Shown here: one piece after another, positions 34,401-45,176 of the stretch
Position numbering within the stretch: position 1 is the stretch's first letter
Layout of the letters: each line of letters begins with the position of its first letter
Assembly (NCBI GenBank): GCA_914767885.1
Contig: CAJZBQ010000013.1
Location: 62,001-126,000, forward strand
Direction of reading: 5' to 3'
DNA length: 64,000 nucleotides
Source of the DNA: Blepharisma stoltei
Taxonomy: Eukaryota; Ciliophora; Heterotrichea; Heterotrichida; Blepharismidae
Position numbers and translations under genes: made by a program
Notes under the pieces: model-generated
Told to the model about the DNA's origin: nothing
What the model saw: the letters and a program-made list of their open reading frames with translations, nothing else
Databases searched by the model: none

Positions 34401-37400
34401 CTCGAAAGAAATGGCCTTATCCCTACAGAACTTATAGTAAAAAAATGCTTACAGCTATACGACAGTAAGCGAACCAGGCACGGAAACATGCTTGTCGGCG
34501 CCGCATTATCAGGCAAAAGCACTATCTGGAAAACCTTAAAACAAGCCTTATGCAACTTATCCAAAGCTAACACTCCAGGGTATATTGTAGTAAAAAATCG
34601 TGTATTAAACCCTAAATCAATTACCTTAAAAGAGCTTTATGGCTGGTACGACAGCGCTAATGAGTGGCATGACGGGATTTTGTCTAAAACAATGAAAGAA
34701 ATGTGCGAAGAAGAAGGAAACGACCTAAGATGGCTTATTTTGGACGGACCAATTGATACTAAATGGATAGAAAGCATGAACTCAGTCCTCGACGATAACA
34801 AATTATTAACCTTGGTAAACGGAGACAGAATTTCGTTACCCCCTAATGTCAGACTTCTTTATGAAGTCGAAAACTTAGCAGTCGCCAGCCCCGCCACCGT
34901 TTCCAGAGCTGGTATGATATACATTGACGTCAAAGAGCACGGCCATATGCCTTACTTCCAGTCATGGCTTAAGAAAAAAGACCCAGAAATCGCTAATTTC
35001 CTTAACGAAATGTTCACAAAATACGCTGTAAAAGTAATGGAATGCAAAAGAGTCAAATGTGCTGAACCAGTCCAAACTAATGTGATTAACTCTGTAATTG
35101 CCCTGACTAATGTATATGATGCTTTTGCAACTGGGGCTGATTTAGATAAAAATGATGACGCGTATTGGCTACTATTGGAAAAATGGTTTGTGTTTTCGCT
35201 GGTTTGGAGTATTGGGGCGACTGTTGATGAACAAGGGAGAGATACGATTGATACATGTATAAGAGATATTGAGAGTGGATTTCCGCACTCAGGGTATATT
35301 TATGATTATTATGTGAATATTGAGAAAAAGGAGTGGGTTAACTGGGCTGAAAGACTGTCAGCTAAGCCGACAATAACTCAGGGGACTGCGTTTAGTAGGA
35401 TTTTTATACCTACTGTGGATACTTTTAGGAACCTTGAAGTCATGAAAGGACTTGTCAAAGGCCACCATCACGTCTTATCAGTCGGAGGCACAGGCACTGG
35501 TAAAACTGTATTAATCACCACTGGGCTTCTTGGCACATTAGACGACTCTTTTACCTTTTTCACTATAAACTTCTCAGGCCAAACACCTTCAGGTAAAACC
35601 CAAGATATCATAGAAACTTCATTAGAAAAAAGGACGTCCAACAAGCGCGGCCCTCCAGGCAACAAAAGGTGCGTCATGTTTGTAGACGACCTCAACATGC
35701 CACGAAAAGACGAATTTGGGTCACAACCTCCATTAGAATTGCTGAGAGAATGGGCTGACTATGGATACTGGTATGACAGGCAAAAACAGTCAATTTTGTA
35801 TATTCTTGATCTCCAGATGGTAGCTGCTATGGGACCTCCAGGCGGTGGGAGAGCTGTGGTTTCTCAACGAATTTTGGGACATTTTAATACTATCAATTTT
35901 ACAGCGCCTAATGAGTCACAAATGAGAAGGATTTACAATACCCTGAAATAGATAAATAAAACCTTGTTCTCCTTAGTGATTATCTATTTTTTATATAAAT
36001 CGAGCTATTTTATCTTATAAATTATGCTGTATTGTATAATATTATATACAATTATTTCTCACCATTTGTCAGATTTTGATGACGAAGTCAAATCTTTGGC
36101 TGAGATGTTCACCCAATGCACAATTAATCTTTATAACAAAGTCAGAGATATTTTCTTGCCAACTCCTAATAAGTCACATTATGTGTTCAATATGAGAGAT
36201 ATTTCTCGTGTTTTCCAAGGAATGTATAGAGCTGATAAAAATTTCCACGATTCTAAAGAGTCTTTAGTAAAGCTATGGGTTCATGAATGCTTAAGAATTT
36301 TCCATGATAGGCTTGTTAATTATGAGGATCAAAATGTTTTCAATAGGGCTTAAAATAATTTTATTATTTCCTAATTGTAGAGAATAATAATTTTAATAGC
36401 ACAATAATTATCATATTTTCTCTTAAAAATCAGGTTTTTTTTATATAAAATAGATTATAAATTTAGAAATAAATATATATATTTTTTTAAAAAAATCAAA
36501 AATATTGGTAAGATATTTTATTTTCAAACAAATGATTGAAGAGCAGCTAGGAGCTGGCTTTGCTATGAACTATCAGCAGTGCTGCTTAGCTATCCCTGAT
36601 GGAGAAAATACCAATTATCTTGACCCTGTTTTTATTGATGAAAACTTAAGACCAGATGGTGTAAATGTATATGACGCAGTAGACAGCCAAGAGACACTGA
36701 GAAATACCTTGGATTCTAAGCTGCTTGATTATAACACAACTCCTAAGCACTTGTCTATGAACTTGGTGCTCTTCAAAGAAGCCATTTTTTACCTTTGCAG
36801 AATTCATAGAGTATTAAAGCAAGAATCAGGACATGCTTTATTGGTAGGTGTTGGTGGTAGTGGCAGACACTCTTTGACAAGGCTTGCAACTTTTGTAGCA
36901 GGGTATGAGTTGGTGCAATTAGAAATTAATAAAAATTATAAAATCAATGAATTCCGAGAAGACATCAAAAAAATGAAAGCTACCACAGGCATCGATAACA
37001 AATCCTTAGTATTCTTATTCTCAGATAATGACATCGTTAATGAAATTTTCTTAGAAGACGTCAATAACATTTTATCATCAGGAGAAGTCCCCAATATCTA
37101 CACTAACGATGAGCTAAAAGAAATCAGAGAATCCATGAAAAAGCACGCGAAACTCCAAAAACGAGCTGAAACCCCAGATTCCCTTTATAATCTCTTCGTA
37201 GAGCGAGTAAGGCATAATCTTCACATCTGTTTCTGCATATCTCCTGTAGGTGCCCAGTTCCGTGACTACTGCAGAGTTTACCCTGCCTTAATTAACAACA
37301 CTACTATAAACTGGTTCATGCCATGGCCTCAAGACGCCTTATACGAAGTCGCTAGAAAATATACTACCGAACAATTAGAATTTAAAGACAACATAAAGCT

Positions 37401-40400
37401 CGCTATTGCTGAAGTTTTCTGCCAAATGCACCTAAATGTTGCTGAAGCTTCCCAAAAAATGCATAATGAGCTTAAACGACCTACCTATGTAACCCCTACC
37501 CATTACCTTGACCTGGTCTCAGGCTATGTCAATCTACTAAAGAAAAAACAAACAGAAATCGGAGATATGGCAAATAAGCTTAGAAATGGTCTTGGAAAGC
37601 TAGAAGACGCCAAAACTGAGGTCGAAAAAATGTCAAAAGAACTAGAAATCACCAAAACTGAGGTCAGCAAAAAGCAGCAGCAGTGTGAAGACCTCATGAC
37701 ACAAATTAACCAAGAACAAAGCAAAGCAGAAAAAGGCCAAAAAGAAATGGAGCATAATAAAGAAGAAATTGAAAAAGAACAAAAAAGAGTAGAGGCATTG
37801 GCGGCTGAAGCGCAGCTAGATTTGGATAAGGCGCTGCCTGCGCTATTGGAGGCTGAAGCTGCTTTAGAGAAATTAGAGAAAAAAGAAGTAGCTGAAGTCC
37901 GTTCTTATTCGAATCCACCAAAGCAGGTAGAGCTGGTGATGGAAGCAGTGCTTATCATTATGGCCCCTGGAGAAAAACCATCCTGGGCAAGTGCTAAAAA
38001 GGTGCTAAATGACCCTAACTTTATATCAAATATCAAGAATTATGACAAAGAAAACATGCCGAAAAAAGTCTTGAAAAAGCTATCCTTAATTTCTATGAAA
38101 AAAATCATTTTTTTCTATAAATAAAAAATATACAAAATATCTTAAAAAACAGCATAGAGCCATACACACAAAATCCTAATTTCACTCCTAAAGCTTTAGA
38201 ATCTATCTCAGTAGCTGCTATGGCCTTATGCCAATGGGTGCATGCCTTAGAATCCTACTCCAAAACCTTCCAAGATGTCGAGCCTAAGCGAAAAGTTGTC
38301 ATGGCTTATGAGTCCAACCTTAGAAAAATGGAGGACAAGCTAGGCGATTTGGTAGCAAACTTAAAAGAACTAACTGACACTATAGAAAGCTTAGACAAAC
38401 AGCTAAAAGAACAAGAGGATGAACGAAAACAATATGAAGAGCAAGCCAAAGACCTGCAGCTTAAGCTGGAAAGAGCAGAAAAACTAGTCTCAGGGCTTGG
38501 AAGTGAAAGAATTAGATGGGAAAATTCTTTACTTAATTATGAACAAATGTATACAAAACTCCCTGGGGACTGTTTGGTAAGTGCAGGGTTTTTAGCATAT
38601 TTAGGACCTTTTACGAATGTGTATAGGGATGATTTAATTGAGAAAAAGTGGATACCATTGGTCAAAAGAAAACAAATCCCGATGACGGCTGATTTTGAAA
38701 TCACGAAATTTATGGCGAAGGCTACAGAAGTCAGGGAGTGGAACCATCAGAAATTATTGTAATTAGGCTAAATATATAAATGTTTAGAAAAATAGTTACT
38801 ATTCTTATATGAAAATAGGCTAAAAATATATAAATACATTATTTATACACTGCAAAAAGCTTACCTACTGATAAGTTTTCTATTGAAAATGGTATTTTAG
38901 CCCTGAGAAGCTCAAGGTGGCCACTCATGATGGACCCTCAGCATCAAGCTAATACTTGGGTTAAAAACCTAGAAAGGTCGCTAAAGGTATTTAACCCTCA
39001 GAAAAAATACATGCCTTATTTAGAAGAAGCTATTAGAACAGGTCTGCCATTTTTATTAGAAGATGTAGAAGAAGATATTGACCCTTCATTAGACCCTGTC
39101 CTGAAAAAAGCAGTCCAGAAAAGAGGAAAAGTCCAAGTAATGAAGCTTGGGGATAAAGAAATCGCATATAACCAAAACTTCAGGTTTTTCATCACCACAA
39201 GGATGCCAAATCCTCACTACACCCCTGAAATTTCTACAAAAACGACTCTAGTTAACTTCCAGGTCAGAGAAAAAGGGCTAGAAGACCAGCTGCTTGGACT
39301 TCTTGTAGGAAAAGAAGACCAGAAGCTTGAAGAAGACAAAGATAGGCTAGTTCTTTCAATTGCTAGCAATAATAAAGACCTTATTCAGCTTGAAGACGAA
39401 ATTTTATCGTCTTTGACTAAAAGCTCAGTTTCCTTGCTTGACGATGAAAATTTGATTTCTTCTTTGCAGTATGCTTTTTAAGTCCTGTGGACTGATTAAT
39501 TGATCCCAGCCCCAGGTAAGTGGATTCCATGCTTTTAGGAAGTCCAAGATAGTTTTTGGATGGTCGGAATCCCGTTACAGGCTTTTTTCCTTGACCCACA
39601 GACTATATGCAGAGAGCGCAGTTTCGGTACGCATATCTGGAATGCAATTTTATGCCTGTATCAGGAAATAGTCTAGATGGAGGTACTGGGATGCTTTATT
39701 CATACCCAGAACACTACCAGAGTTAAGAAAAACGGCGCTGTAATATGGGACTCAGGCACAAACATCGGGTTATTCTCCCGAGAGACTGGAGATGTACAAT
39801 TTTTTGGTGACGCTGGTGACTAGCCAGAAGCCTGCGTTGGGATGGCGAGGGCTGAAATAACCCCTATCATACCCTCCCCCCTTTAAATTGGAGCAAAATA
39901 TCGGTAAATTAACCCCTCTTAAATTGGAACAAATTTAACTTTTTAAAGAAAAATTTTTTAGGTGAAATGCTAAATTTTTATATAAAAAGCTTTGACTTTA
40001 TTTAATGGAGGGAGTTCAAGTAAAATGCTATATTTATTTATTTAAACTTTTACCGCTGTGTATTTGTATCATAAAATATCATTCAATAACTGCTAACAAA
40101 TTCTTCAACAGCTTCTGCAGCAACCTTAGTAGAACTCCAGAAAGAGCGCCAGCAGCATCATCTGAAGCATCAATGATATTACCCATTCGATCCTCCGATG
40201 TGGGCTACCATTCGATGCAGACTCTCCCAATTCACAAGCTCCCATAAGCTTCATCAAATTTCCCCAATCTCTCAAACTCCTTTTAAATTTTGGCGCGAAA
40301 ATGCGACCTATTGAATAAAAATTATAAGAATGTTATATAAACCGTCTTGCTCTTCATAAAAATCCACTAAATTTTTAGGTTTTAAAATATTTATAATTTT

Positions 40401-43400
40401 TTTTATAATGAAAATTTTTATATTTAATTTTTGTTTCAAAAAAATTAACCCCTCTTTAAATCAAAGGGGGGAGGTGAGTAAGACCCGCTAGAACATAATC
40501 TTAATCTAATCTAATCTTTGCAATATGCCAAAATTAAAGGAGAAAAAGTAAAGCAGGATCTAGAAGTAGCAGAATCGACTATTAGGAAAATTGACAGTAT
40601 GAGAGAAAACTATAGACCATGTGCCACTAAAGCTTCAACGCTTTATTTTGTTATTTCGAATTTAAGTTATGTGGATCCTATGTATCAATTTTCATTAGAA
40701 AGCTATTTGGATTTGTTTAGTGACTCAATTATTAAGTCCAAAGAAAAATTCCCAGTGTGGGACTCTATTCCAGACCGTATTAGTAGTCTTGATAAGTTCC
40801 ATATGAAAGCATAAAAATTTTAAATTTTTTTTATAAAAAATATATATATTTCTAATCAAATAAATCATAAAATTATCATCAAAAACCTATTTACCTAGCC
40901 ATTATTAATAAAAATTTACAAGCTATTCAATATATAAAATATACAAAAATAATAAAAAATATTTCCAATGAAAGCAGTTTACACCACAACTTGCCGCGGT
41001 CTCTTTGAAAAGCACAAACTTCTCCTATCCCTCCAAATGTGTGTAGAGCTTAAAAAACTTAACGACTCCATCGCTTTAGACGAATACAACTTCTTTTTAA
41101 CAGGCGGAGTTGTGATTGGTGATGACCCAGAAAGAGCCCAAAACCCTGATCCAGAGTGGATTACTCGTGAAATGTGGGACAATATTACAGAGCTTGAAAG
41201 AACAGTCCCTTCATTCCAAGGTATCGTCGGGTCAATGGTTGTAAGTCGCAAAGAATGGCGTAGCTGGTTCCAGACCTCTGAGCCTGAGCTTGAACATTTG
41301 CCAGGAGAATGGGACGCAAAGGCAGACGACCTCAGAAAAATTGTGCTTTTAAGGTGTCTGAGGCCTGACAGAGTCATTTTTGCAGTAGTTATGTATGTTT
41401 CGAAATTCATGGGCCCTGAATATGTAGACCCTCCTGCGTTTAATCTTGATGAGGTCTATAAGGAATATTCCAAATCAAACCAGCCATTGCTATTTGTGCT
41501 GAGCCCTGGCGTTGACCCTGCTCCAGCTTTGAATATTCTTGCTAATGATAAAGGAAAACAGCTTGAAGTGATTCCGCTAGGAAGAGGCCAAGAAATGAAG
41601 TCAGAAAAAGCTATAAGTGACGCTGCAGAAAAAGGATATTGGGTTTTCCTAGCAAATTGCCATTTAGCAGTGTCGTGGATGCCAAGACTAGAAGAAATCA
41701 TAGAAGGGTTTAATAGGACCCAGCTTCATGAAGATTTCAGACTATGGCTTTCGTCAGACCCACATCCAAAGTTCCCTATTTCTGTACTACAGAGATGTGT
41801 AAAAATGACTACTGAGCCACCTGATAATTAAAATATGGCGTCTTCGTCTGGGTATGGCCTTTCGGCCATACATACTCGACTCATATTTTAATTATATCCG
41901 GTAAGGTTTTGCCATTCCAGAAATGGGCAACAATGCCATGGTAAGCAATTCTGCAGAGCAGAGCCTGGCTATGCCCAACGACTAGAATGGATTTTCTCCT
42001 CGAGAGGAAAGGGTGTCCAAGTTTGGAAAGGGTAAGCCCAGCAGAGTCTACAAGCGATGCCTAGACTATTCGGGCGACTACCTAGCGTGAAACTGGGCGT
42101 TACGTCCCAGGACTTGGAATTTCCTTTTTGCCGAAAGGTGACCAGAAATTCCATTTTTTGGAATTTCGGGAAAGCCAACTCTCGTAACCCAAGCAGCAGC
42201 CGCAGGATTCCATAGCCCGCCCACTCAAGACTTAAGCCGCAGCACGCTGCGGGAAGGAGTAGACGTGTTTCCCTTTGGCAAGTCTTTATGGCTTGTTGGG
42301 CACACGGCGCAAAGCAGGTGAACCTCACATTGAGGTCCTTGGTGTCTGCGTAAACAACACGGCAGTCGCCTCATTAATGTAATTTAAGATTAAGATTAAG
42401 ACTACTGAGCCACCTAAAGGGATCCGTGCCAATATGCAGAGACTTTATAACCAAATTACGACGCAGCATTATAATAGAGTCACAGATCAGGCTAAAATAT
42501 ATACTTTATTATATTAATATTATAAAAAAAAAGATGCTGGCGAAGCCAGCATTAAGGACTATTTATATAGATGCTGTATAAGAAGCTGCTTTTCAGCTTA
42601 TGCTGGTTCCACGCAATTTTAGTAGAAAGGAAAAAGTTCAAAAATATGGGCTGGAACGTAATGTATTCTTTTAATGACTCTGATTGGGAAGTCAGTGAAA
42701 ACATCTTAGCAAGATATTTAGGCAATAGAGAAGAAGACGGTGAAAAATTAATGACTGAGGTAAAAAATGTCCCATGGGAAGCAATCCGTTATCTTATTGC
42801 AGAAATTTCATATGGAGGCAGAGTTACTGATGACAGAGATAGAAGACTCCTAATGGTTTATGCAGCTGAATGTTTTGACCCTAAGATCTGTGAAAAAGGA
42901 AAATATAGACTGATAGAAAACTCACAGATTTATTATATCCCTGACCCTGAAGAAGTTAATTATAAGCCACCTCCTGATGTGACAAACCCAGCTTACTTCT
43001 ATCAGAAATTCATCAAGGACTTCCCTATGGTTGACAAGCCTGAAGCCTTTGGACAGCATGTGAATGCACAGATTGGGTCACAGATAGGGGATACTAGAGA
43101 TTTATTAAATGCCATTATGCTACTATCGCCAAGTACTTCAAGATCAGGAAGTGAAAGCATTGAAACCACAGTCCTTACTATTTGTGCTGATTTATTAGAA
43201 AAAATCCCTGAGCCTATGAACTTAGAAGATATCAAAGAATATTTTTTTTTTATTTTTTTTTATTTATTTTTTATTATTTTTTATTTTTTTTAATAATAAC
43301 TCATCAAAGATAGGTTCAAATTTGACAATTCTCCTATAAAAGTAGTCCTTATACAAGAAACTTCGCGCTACAACAAACTGTTAATCTATATCAGACATAT

Positions 43401-44611
43401 GCTGAAGCAGCTAGAAAAAGGGATCCAAGGTCTTGTGGTTATTAGCGAAGAGCTTGAGCAAGTTATGATGAGTCTTTATCAGAACCAAATTCCTGAAAAA
43501 TGGCAATTTGCTTATTCTTCTTACCATATAAAAATGGCCAGGAGAACTAATTTGCCTGCAGCGAGAGAGGCTGAGGACTTTGTGGAAGGGAAAGCAGTAT
43601 GCTTTAAGTGTGTCCGGCGGGTTTTACTTGGTCTAGTGGAGCGCAATGTCGGGCTGACTGACCGCAAGCTCACATGCAGGGCAATGTTAGCCCCGAGGGA
43701 GGATGAAACTTGGAAGATGGAAAGGCAAGTCTAGAGGGAGAGTCCGCATGGCCAATCGGCCATTTACCCAGCGCGATACAGGAAGTTGCACCTGGGATAT
43801 AAGTTTGGTCATAGGTCGATAGCTGACCAGAAACTTCACTTTTGAATTTTCGAAAAAGGAACGCGTCGACGTACTGCATGGTAGCCAGCCGTCTTTACCT
43901 CCACGTAGCATGAAAGCCCTCGACCAGAAGGAGGAGCACAAGCCTTAGGCTGTGGAATCAGACTGGCAAGCAAGGGGGTGGTGCGAAACAAGGGACGTGA
44001 AAAGCTTATTCAAGCTAGCCAGGAGCTTCTCTATAATATAATCTAAGCTAAGCTAAGCTTATCCTTCTCACAAGCCATTAGCTTCTTGGGTGAGAGATTT
44101 AATAGAAAGAATTAAGCAGATCAAGACTTGGTCAGTTTCCCAAGCTCCAGTCATATTTTGGATTTCTGGCTTTACATATCCCACTGGTTTTACCACAGCT
44201 TTACTCCAACAAGCTGCAGCTGCCAAGCAGTGTTCAATTGATTCCTTATCCCTTGACTTTGCGATTATCCCAGGCGATGAAGCTTCTTTGACGACTCCGC
44301 CCAGAGAAGGAGCTTACATTAAAGGTCTGTTCTTAGAAGGAGCCAAATGGAATGTAAATGATGGGTGTTTACTAGAGCCAGAGCCTATGGAGTTATACTG
44401 CCCAATGCCTGTTATTCATTTCAGACCAGTCAAAGAAAAAAAGAAAGGCAAAGGCGTCGTCTATAATTGTCCTTGCTACTATTTCTCTACACGTGAAGGG
44501 TCAAGAGAAAGGCCAAGCTTCATGTTTTATGTAGACCTAAAGTGCGGAGAACAAAATGCTGAATTTTGGATTAAACGAGGCACAGCGCTGCTAATGAATT
44601 TAGACTCTTAA
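25475..44611 (+). CDS. DNAH2: Axonemal dynein heavy chain, DNAH2 type (inner arm I1/f)
   Basis: One gene over 19 kb in 23 segments; removing 22 inserts gives about 4,705 aa in a single frame. Order: acidic N-terminus; tail; linker (HARE..., [18 protein letters not shown]); AAA1 [10 protein letters not shown] at ~33540; AAA2 with [12 protein letters not shown]3 GGTGTGKT at ~35490; AAA4 GVGGSGRHS at ~36845; coiled-coil stalk with microtubule-binding tip (~37560-38530); AAA5-AAA6; C-terminal region ([43 protein letters not shown]). The C-terminal spacing and [13 protein letters not shown] fit DNAH2, the I1 beta chain, which moves axonemal microtubules. TGA is Trp at e.g. 28099 and 33388. Paralogue choice is from remembered family features, so less sure than the dynein call. 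Segment ends are given under the IES entries. Confidence 0.95.
25903..26028. other. Dynein IES 1 (126 bp, non-TA)
   Basis: Repeat ATTTTCT at 25896-25902 and 26022-26028; join [15 protein letters not shown] in frame. Confidence 0.7.
26613..27114. other. Dynein IES 2 (502 bp) containing a MITE
   Basis: TA at 26611-26612 and 27113-27114; join [14 protein letters not shown] aligns without gap to DNAH2. The MITE (26654-27040) sits inside ~110 bp of other IES sequence, so it inserted into an existing IES. Confidence 0.85.
26654..27040. mobile_element. MITE family B nested in IES 2 (TAA duplication)
   Basis: TAA at 26651-26653 and 27041-27043. Motif GTGAGCGAACAAAA near the left end, a second copy 55 bp in, and a right-end hairpin pair. 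Almost identical to 17164-17552 and 60551-60933. Confidence 0.92.
27365..27866 (+). mobile_element. Retroposon-like insert with (TCTAA)n tail
   Basis: Flanked by CTTATTATAATAC (27352-27364 and 27867-27879), a 13-bp target duplication. Head TTAAAATGGTGAGCC, GC-rich body, a perfect hairpin at 27717-27742 (GACGTCACC...GGTGACGTC), tail of TCTAA repeats after GACCCGCTAGAG. No ORF of note; SINE-like. Confidence 0.8.
27366..27953. other. Dynein IES 3 (588 bp) containing a retroposon-like insert
   Basis: Repeat TATAATACA at 27357-27365 and 27945-27953; join [14 protein letters not shown] in frame. The retroposon accounts for 27365-27866; the remaining ~75 bp looks like an older small IES. Confidence 0.85.
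28722..28858. other. Dynein IES 4 (137 bp)
   Basis: TA-bounded; join [15 protein letters not shown]. Confidence 0.85.
29229..29302. other. Dynein IES 5 (74 bp)
   Basis: TA-bounded (also flanked by ATTCCTTTT); join [16 protein letters not shown] either way. Confidence 0.8.
30289..30338. other. Dynein IES 6 (50 bp)
   Basis: TA-bounded; join [15 protein letters not shown]. Confidence 0.8.
30693..30816. other. Dynein IES 7 (124 bp, non-TA)
   Basis: Repeat GAAATTGCT at 30684-30692 and 30808-30816; join [15 protein letters not shown], gap-free against DNAH2. Confidence 0.82.
31223..31289. other. Dynein IES 8 (67 bp)
   Basis: Repeat AAATTAA (contains TA); join [14 protein letters not shown] in frame. 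Slightly uncertain because the tail sequence here is poorly conserved. Confidence 0.65.
31613..31671. other. Dynein IES 9 (59 bp)
   Basis: TA-bounded; join [16 protein letters not shown]. Confidence 0.8.
31998..32069. other. Dynein IES 10 (72 bp)
   Basis: TA-bounded; join [18 protein letters not shown]. Confidence 0.85.
33121..33274. other. Dynein IES 11 (154 bp)
   Basis: TA-bounded; join [17 protein letters not shown]. Interior is almost pure T/A homopolymer-like sequence. Confidence 0.85.
33989..34103. other. Dynein IES 12 (115 bp)
   Basis: TA-bounded; join [16 protein letters not shown], matching dynein after AAA1. Confidence 0.85.
35951..36046. other. Dynein IES 13 (about 96 bp, ends uncertain)
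   Basis: A TA-bounded choice keeps frame ([19 protein letters not shown]), but it leaves 4 extra residues relative to DNAH2, so the true boundaries may differ by a few bases. Confidence 0.55.
36344..36527. other. Dynein IES 14 (184 bp, non-TA)
   Basis: Repeat TTTTCAA at 36337-36343 and 36521-36527; join [14 protein letters not shown]. Confidence 0.75.
38089..38144. other. Dynein IES 15 (56 bp)
   Basis: TA-bounded (CTTA repeats); join [21 protein letters not shown] boundary 6 bp earlier is also possible. Confidence 0.65.
38757..38863. other. Dynein IES 16 (107 bp)
   Basis: TA-bounded; join [16 protein letters not shown], a conserved AAA5-AAA6 motif. Confidence 0.9.
39475..40528 (+). mobile_element. 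Retroposon-like insert with nested MITE, as IES 17
   Basis: Target duplication TCTTTGCAGTATGC (39461-39474; TCTTTGCAATATGC at 40515-40528). Removal gives [17 protein letters not shown]. The body ends GGCTGAAATAA...AGACCCGCTAGA and has a TAATC-repeat tail, as in the insert at 27365, but is split by a family A MITE. Confidence 0.85.
39872..40478. mobile_element. MITE family A inside the retroposon, with foreign cargo
   Basis: Ends CCCTCCCCCCTTTAAATTGG and AAAGGGGGGAGG. Internal motif pairs are as in the other family A copies. The segment 40070-40310 has much higher GC and on the minus strand reads [20 protein letters not shown] and [20 protein letters not shown], a probable captured gene fragment (one TAG inside). 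Confidence 0.75.
40812..40976. other. Dynein IES 18 (165 bp, non-TA)
   Basis: Repeat ATGAAAGCA at 40803-40811 and 40968-40976; join [17 protein letters not shown]. Confidence 0.85.
41823..42415 (+). mobile_element. Retroposon-like insert as IES 19
   Basis: Target duplication GACTACTGAGCCACCT at 41807-41822 and 42400-42415 (contains TA). Head TTAAAATATGGCG, tail of TTAAGA repeats. Removal gives [18 protein letters not shown]. Confidence 0.88.
42502..42578. other. Dynein IES 20 (77 bp) with a small hairpin
   Basis: TA-bounded; join [18 protein letters not shown] (one residue longer than DNAH2). Contains a perfect hairpin GATGCTGGC-GAA-GCCAGCAT at 42533-42552. Confidence 0.7.
43239..43310. other. 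Dynein IES 21 (72 bp, non-TA)
   Basis: Repeat ATCAAAGA at 43231-43238 and 43303-43310; join [18 protein letters not shown]-rich interior. Confidence 0.8.
43515..44061 (+). mobile_element. Retroposon-like insert as IES 22
   Basis: Target duplication GCTTATTCTTCTTA / GCTTATCCTTCTCA (43510 and 44057). Head ATAAAAATGGCC, tail of AAGCT/TAAGC repeats. Cutting at the shared TA gives [16 protein letters not shown]. Confidence 0.85.
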
Positions 44612-44615
44612 ATAA

Positions 44616-45116
44616 TTATTCTTTATTTTTAATTTGCAAATTATTTGATTCTGCGTAAAATTTTGCATAGTCAATAAAATTATGGAGGATTAAGCAGGCT
44701 GCAACTTGGTCGTTTAGCTTTTTATTTAGGCATAATTTTCAATCTGCCTGGCTTAGGATTGAGTTTGCTTCATGAGAAGTTAGTCGTTCGCTGACTCTTC
44801 CTAGGAGGAAATTATTTTGAAATAAAAAGGCGGAGATGTTTTTGATGTTTTTTACGTTTGGTGGTTCGCGTAATTGGTCGTCTAAGGGTCAGCCCACAAT
44901 AATTGCGTTAGCGTCTTTGGCGATATCTAGAAGCAAGGAGGTAAATTTAGGATTTTTTCTATTGAGAGTGGTGATAGGCTTGACTGAGTCTTTTTTAAAT
45001 AAACTGCTGGTCTCTCCAATGCCAATAAATGTGCTGCCGATGTCGAGGCCTAAAACTCTGATTTTTTCAAGCTTAAAAATCTTCTTTACAATTTCACCTT
45101 TATTTGTATATATCAT
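44616..45116 (-). CDS. RuvX/YqgF-type Holliday-junction resolvase homologue
   Basis: 166 aa, uninterrupted, with three TGA-Trp codons (VGWPLDD, QADWKL, and none at the end). The RNase H-like fold motifs are VLGLDIGSTFIGIGE (first catalytic Asp), AIIVGWPLD, ERLTSHEA (Glu of the VDERLTS motif) and KLNDQVAACLIL (final Asp). Bacterial members resolve Holliday junctions or process pre-16S rRNA; in eukaryotes such proteins are usually organellar. It is convergent with the dynein gene with only 4 bp between the stop codons. No clear presequence. Confidence 0.88.
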
Positions 45117-45176
45117 TATAATTTTTGATTATTTAAATAATTAGGAAATTTTGTTAAAATATTATTAAATTTCCAC

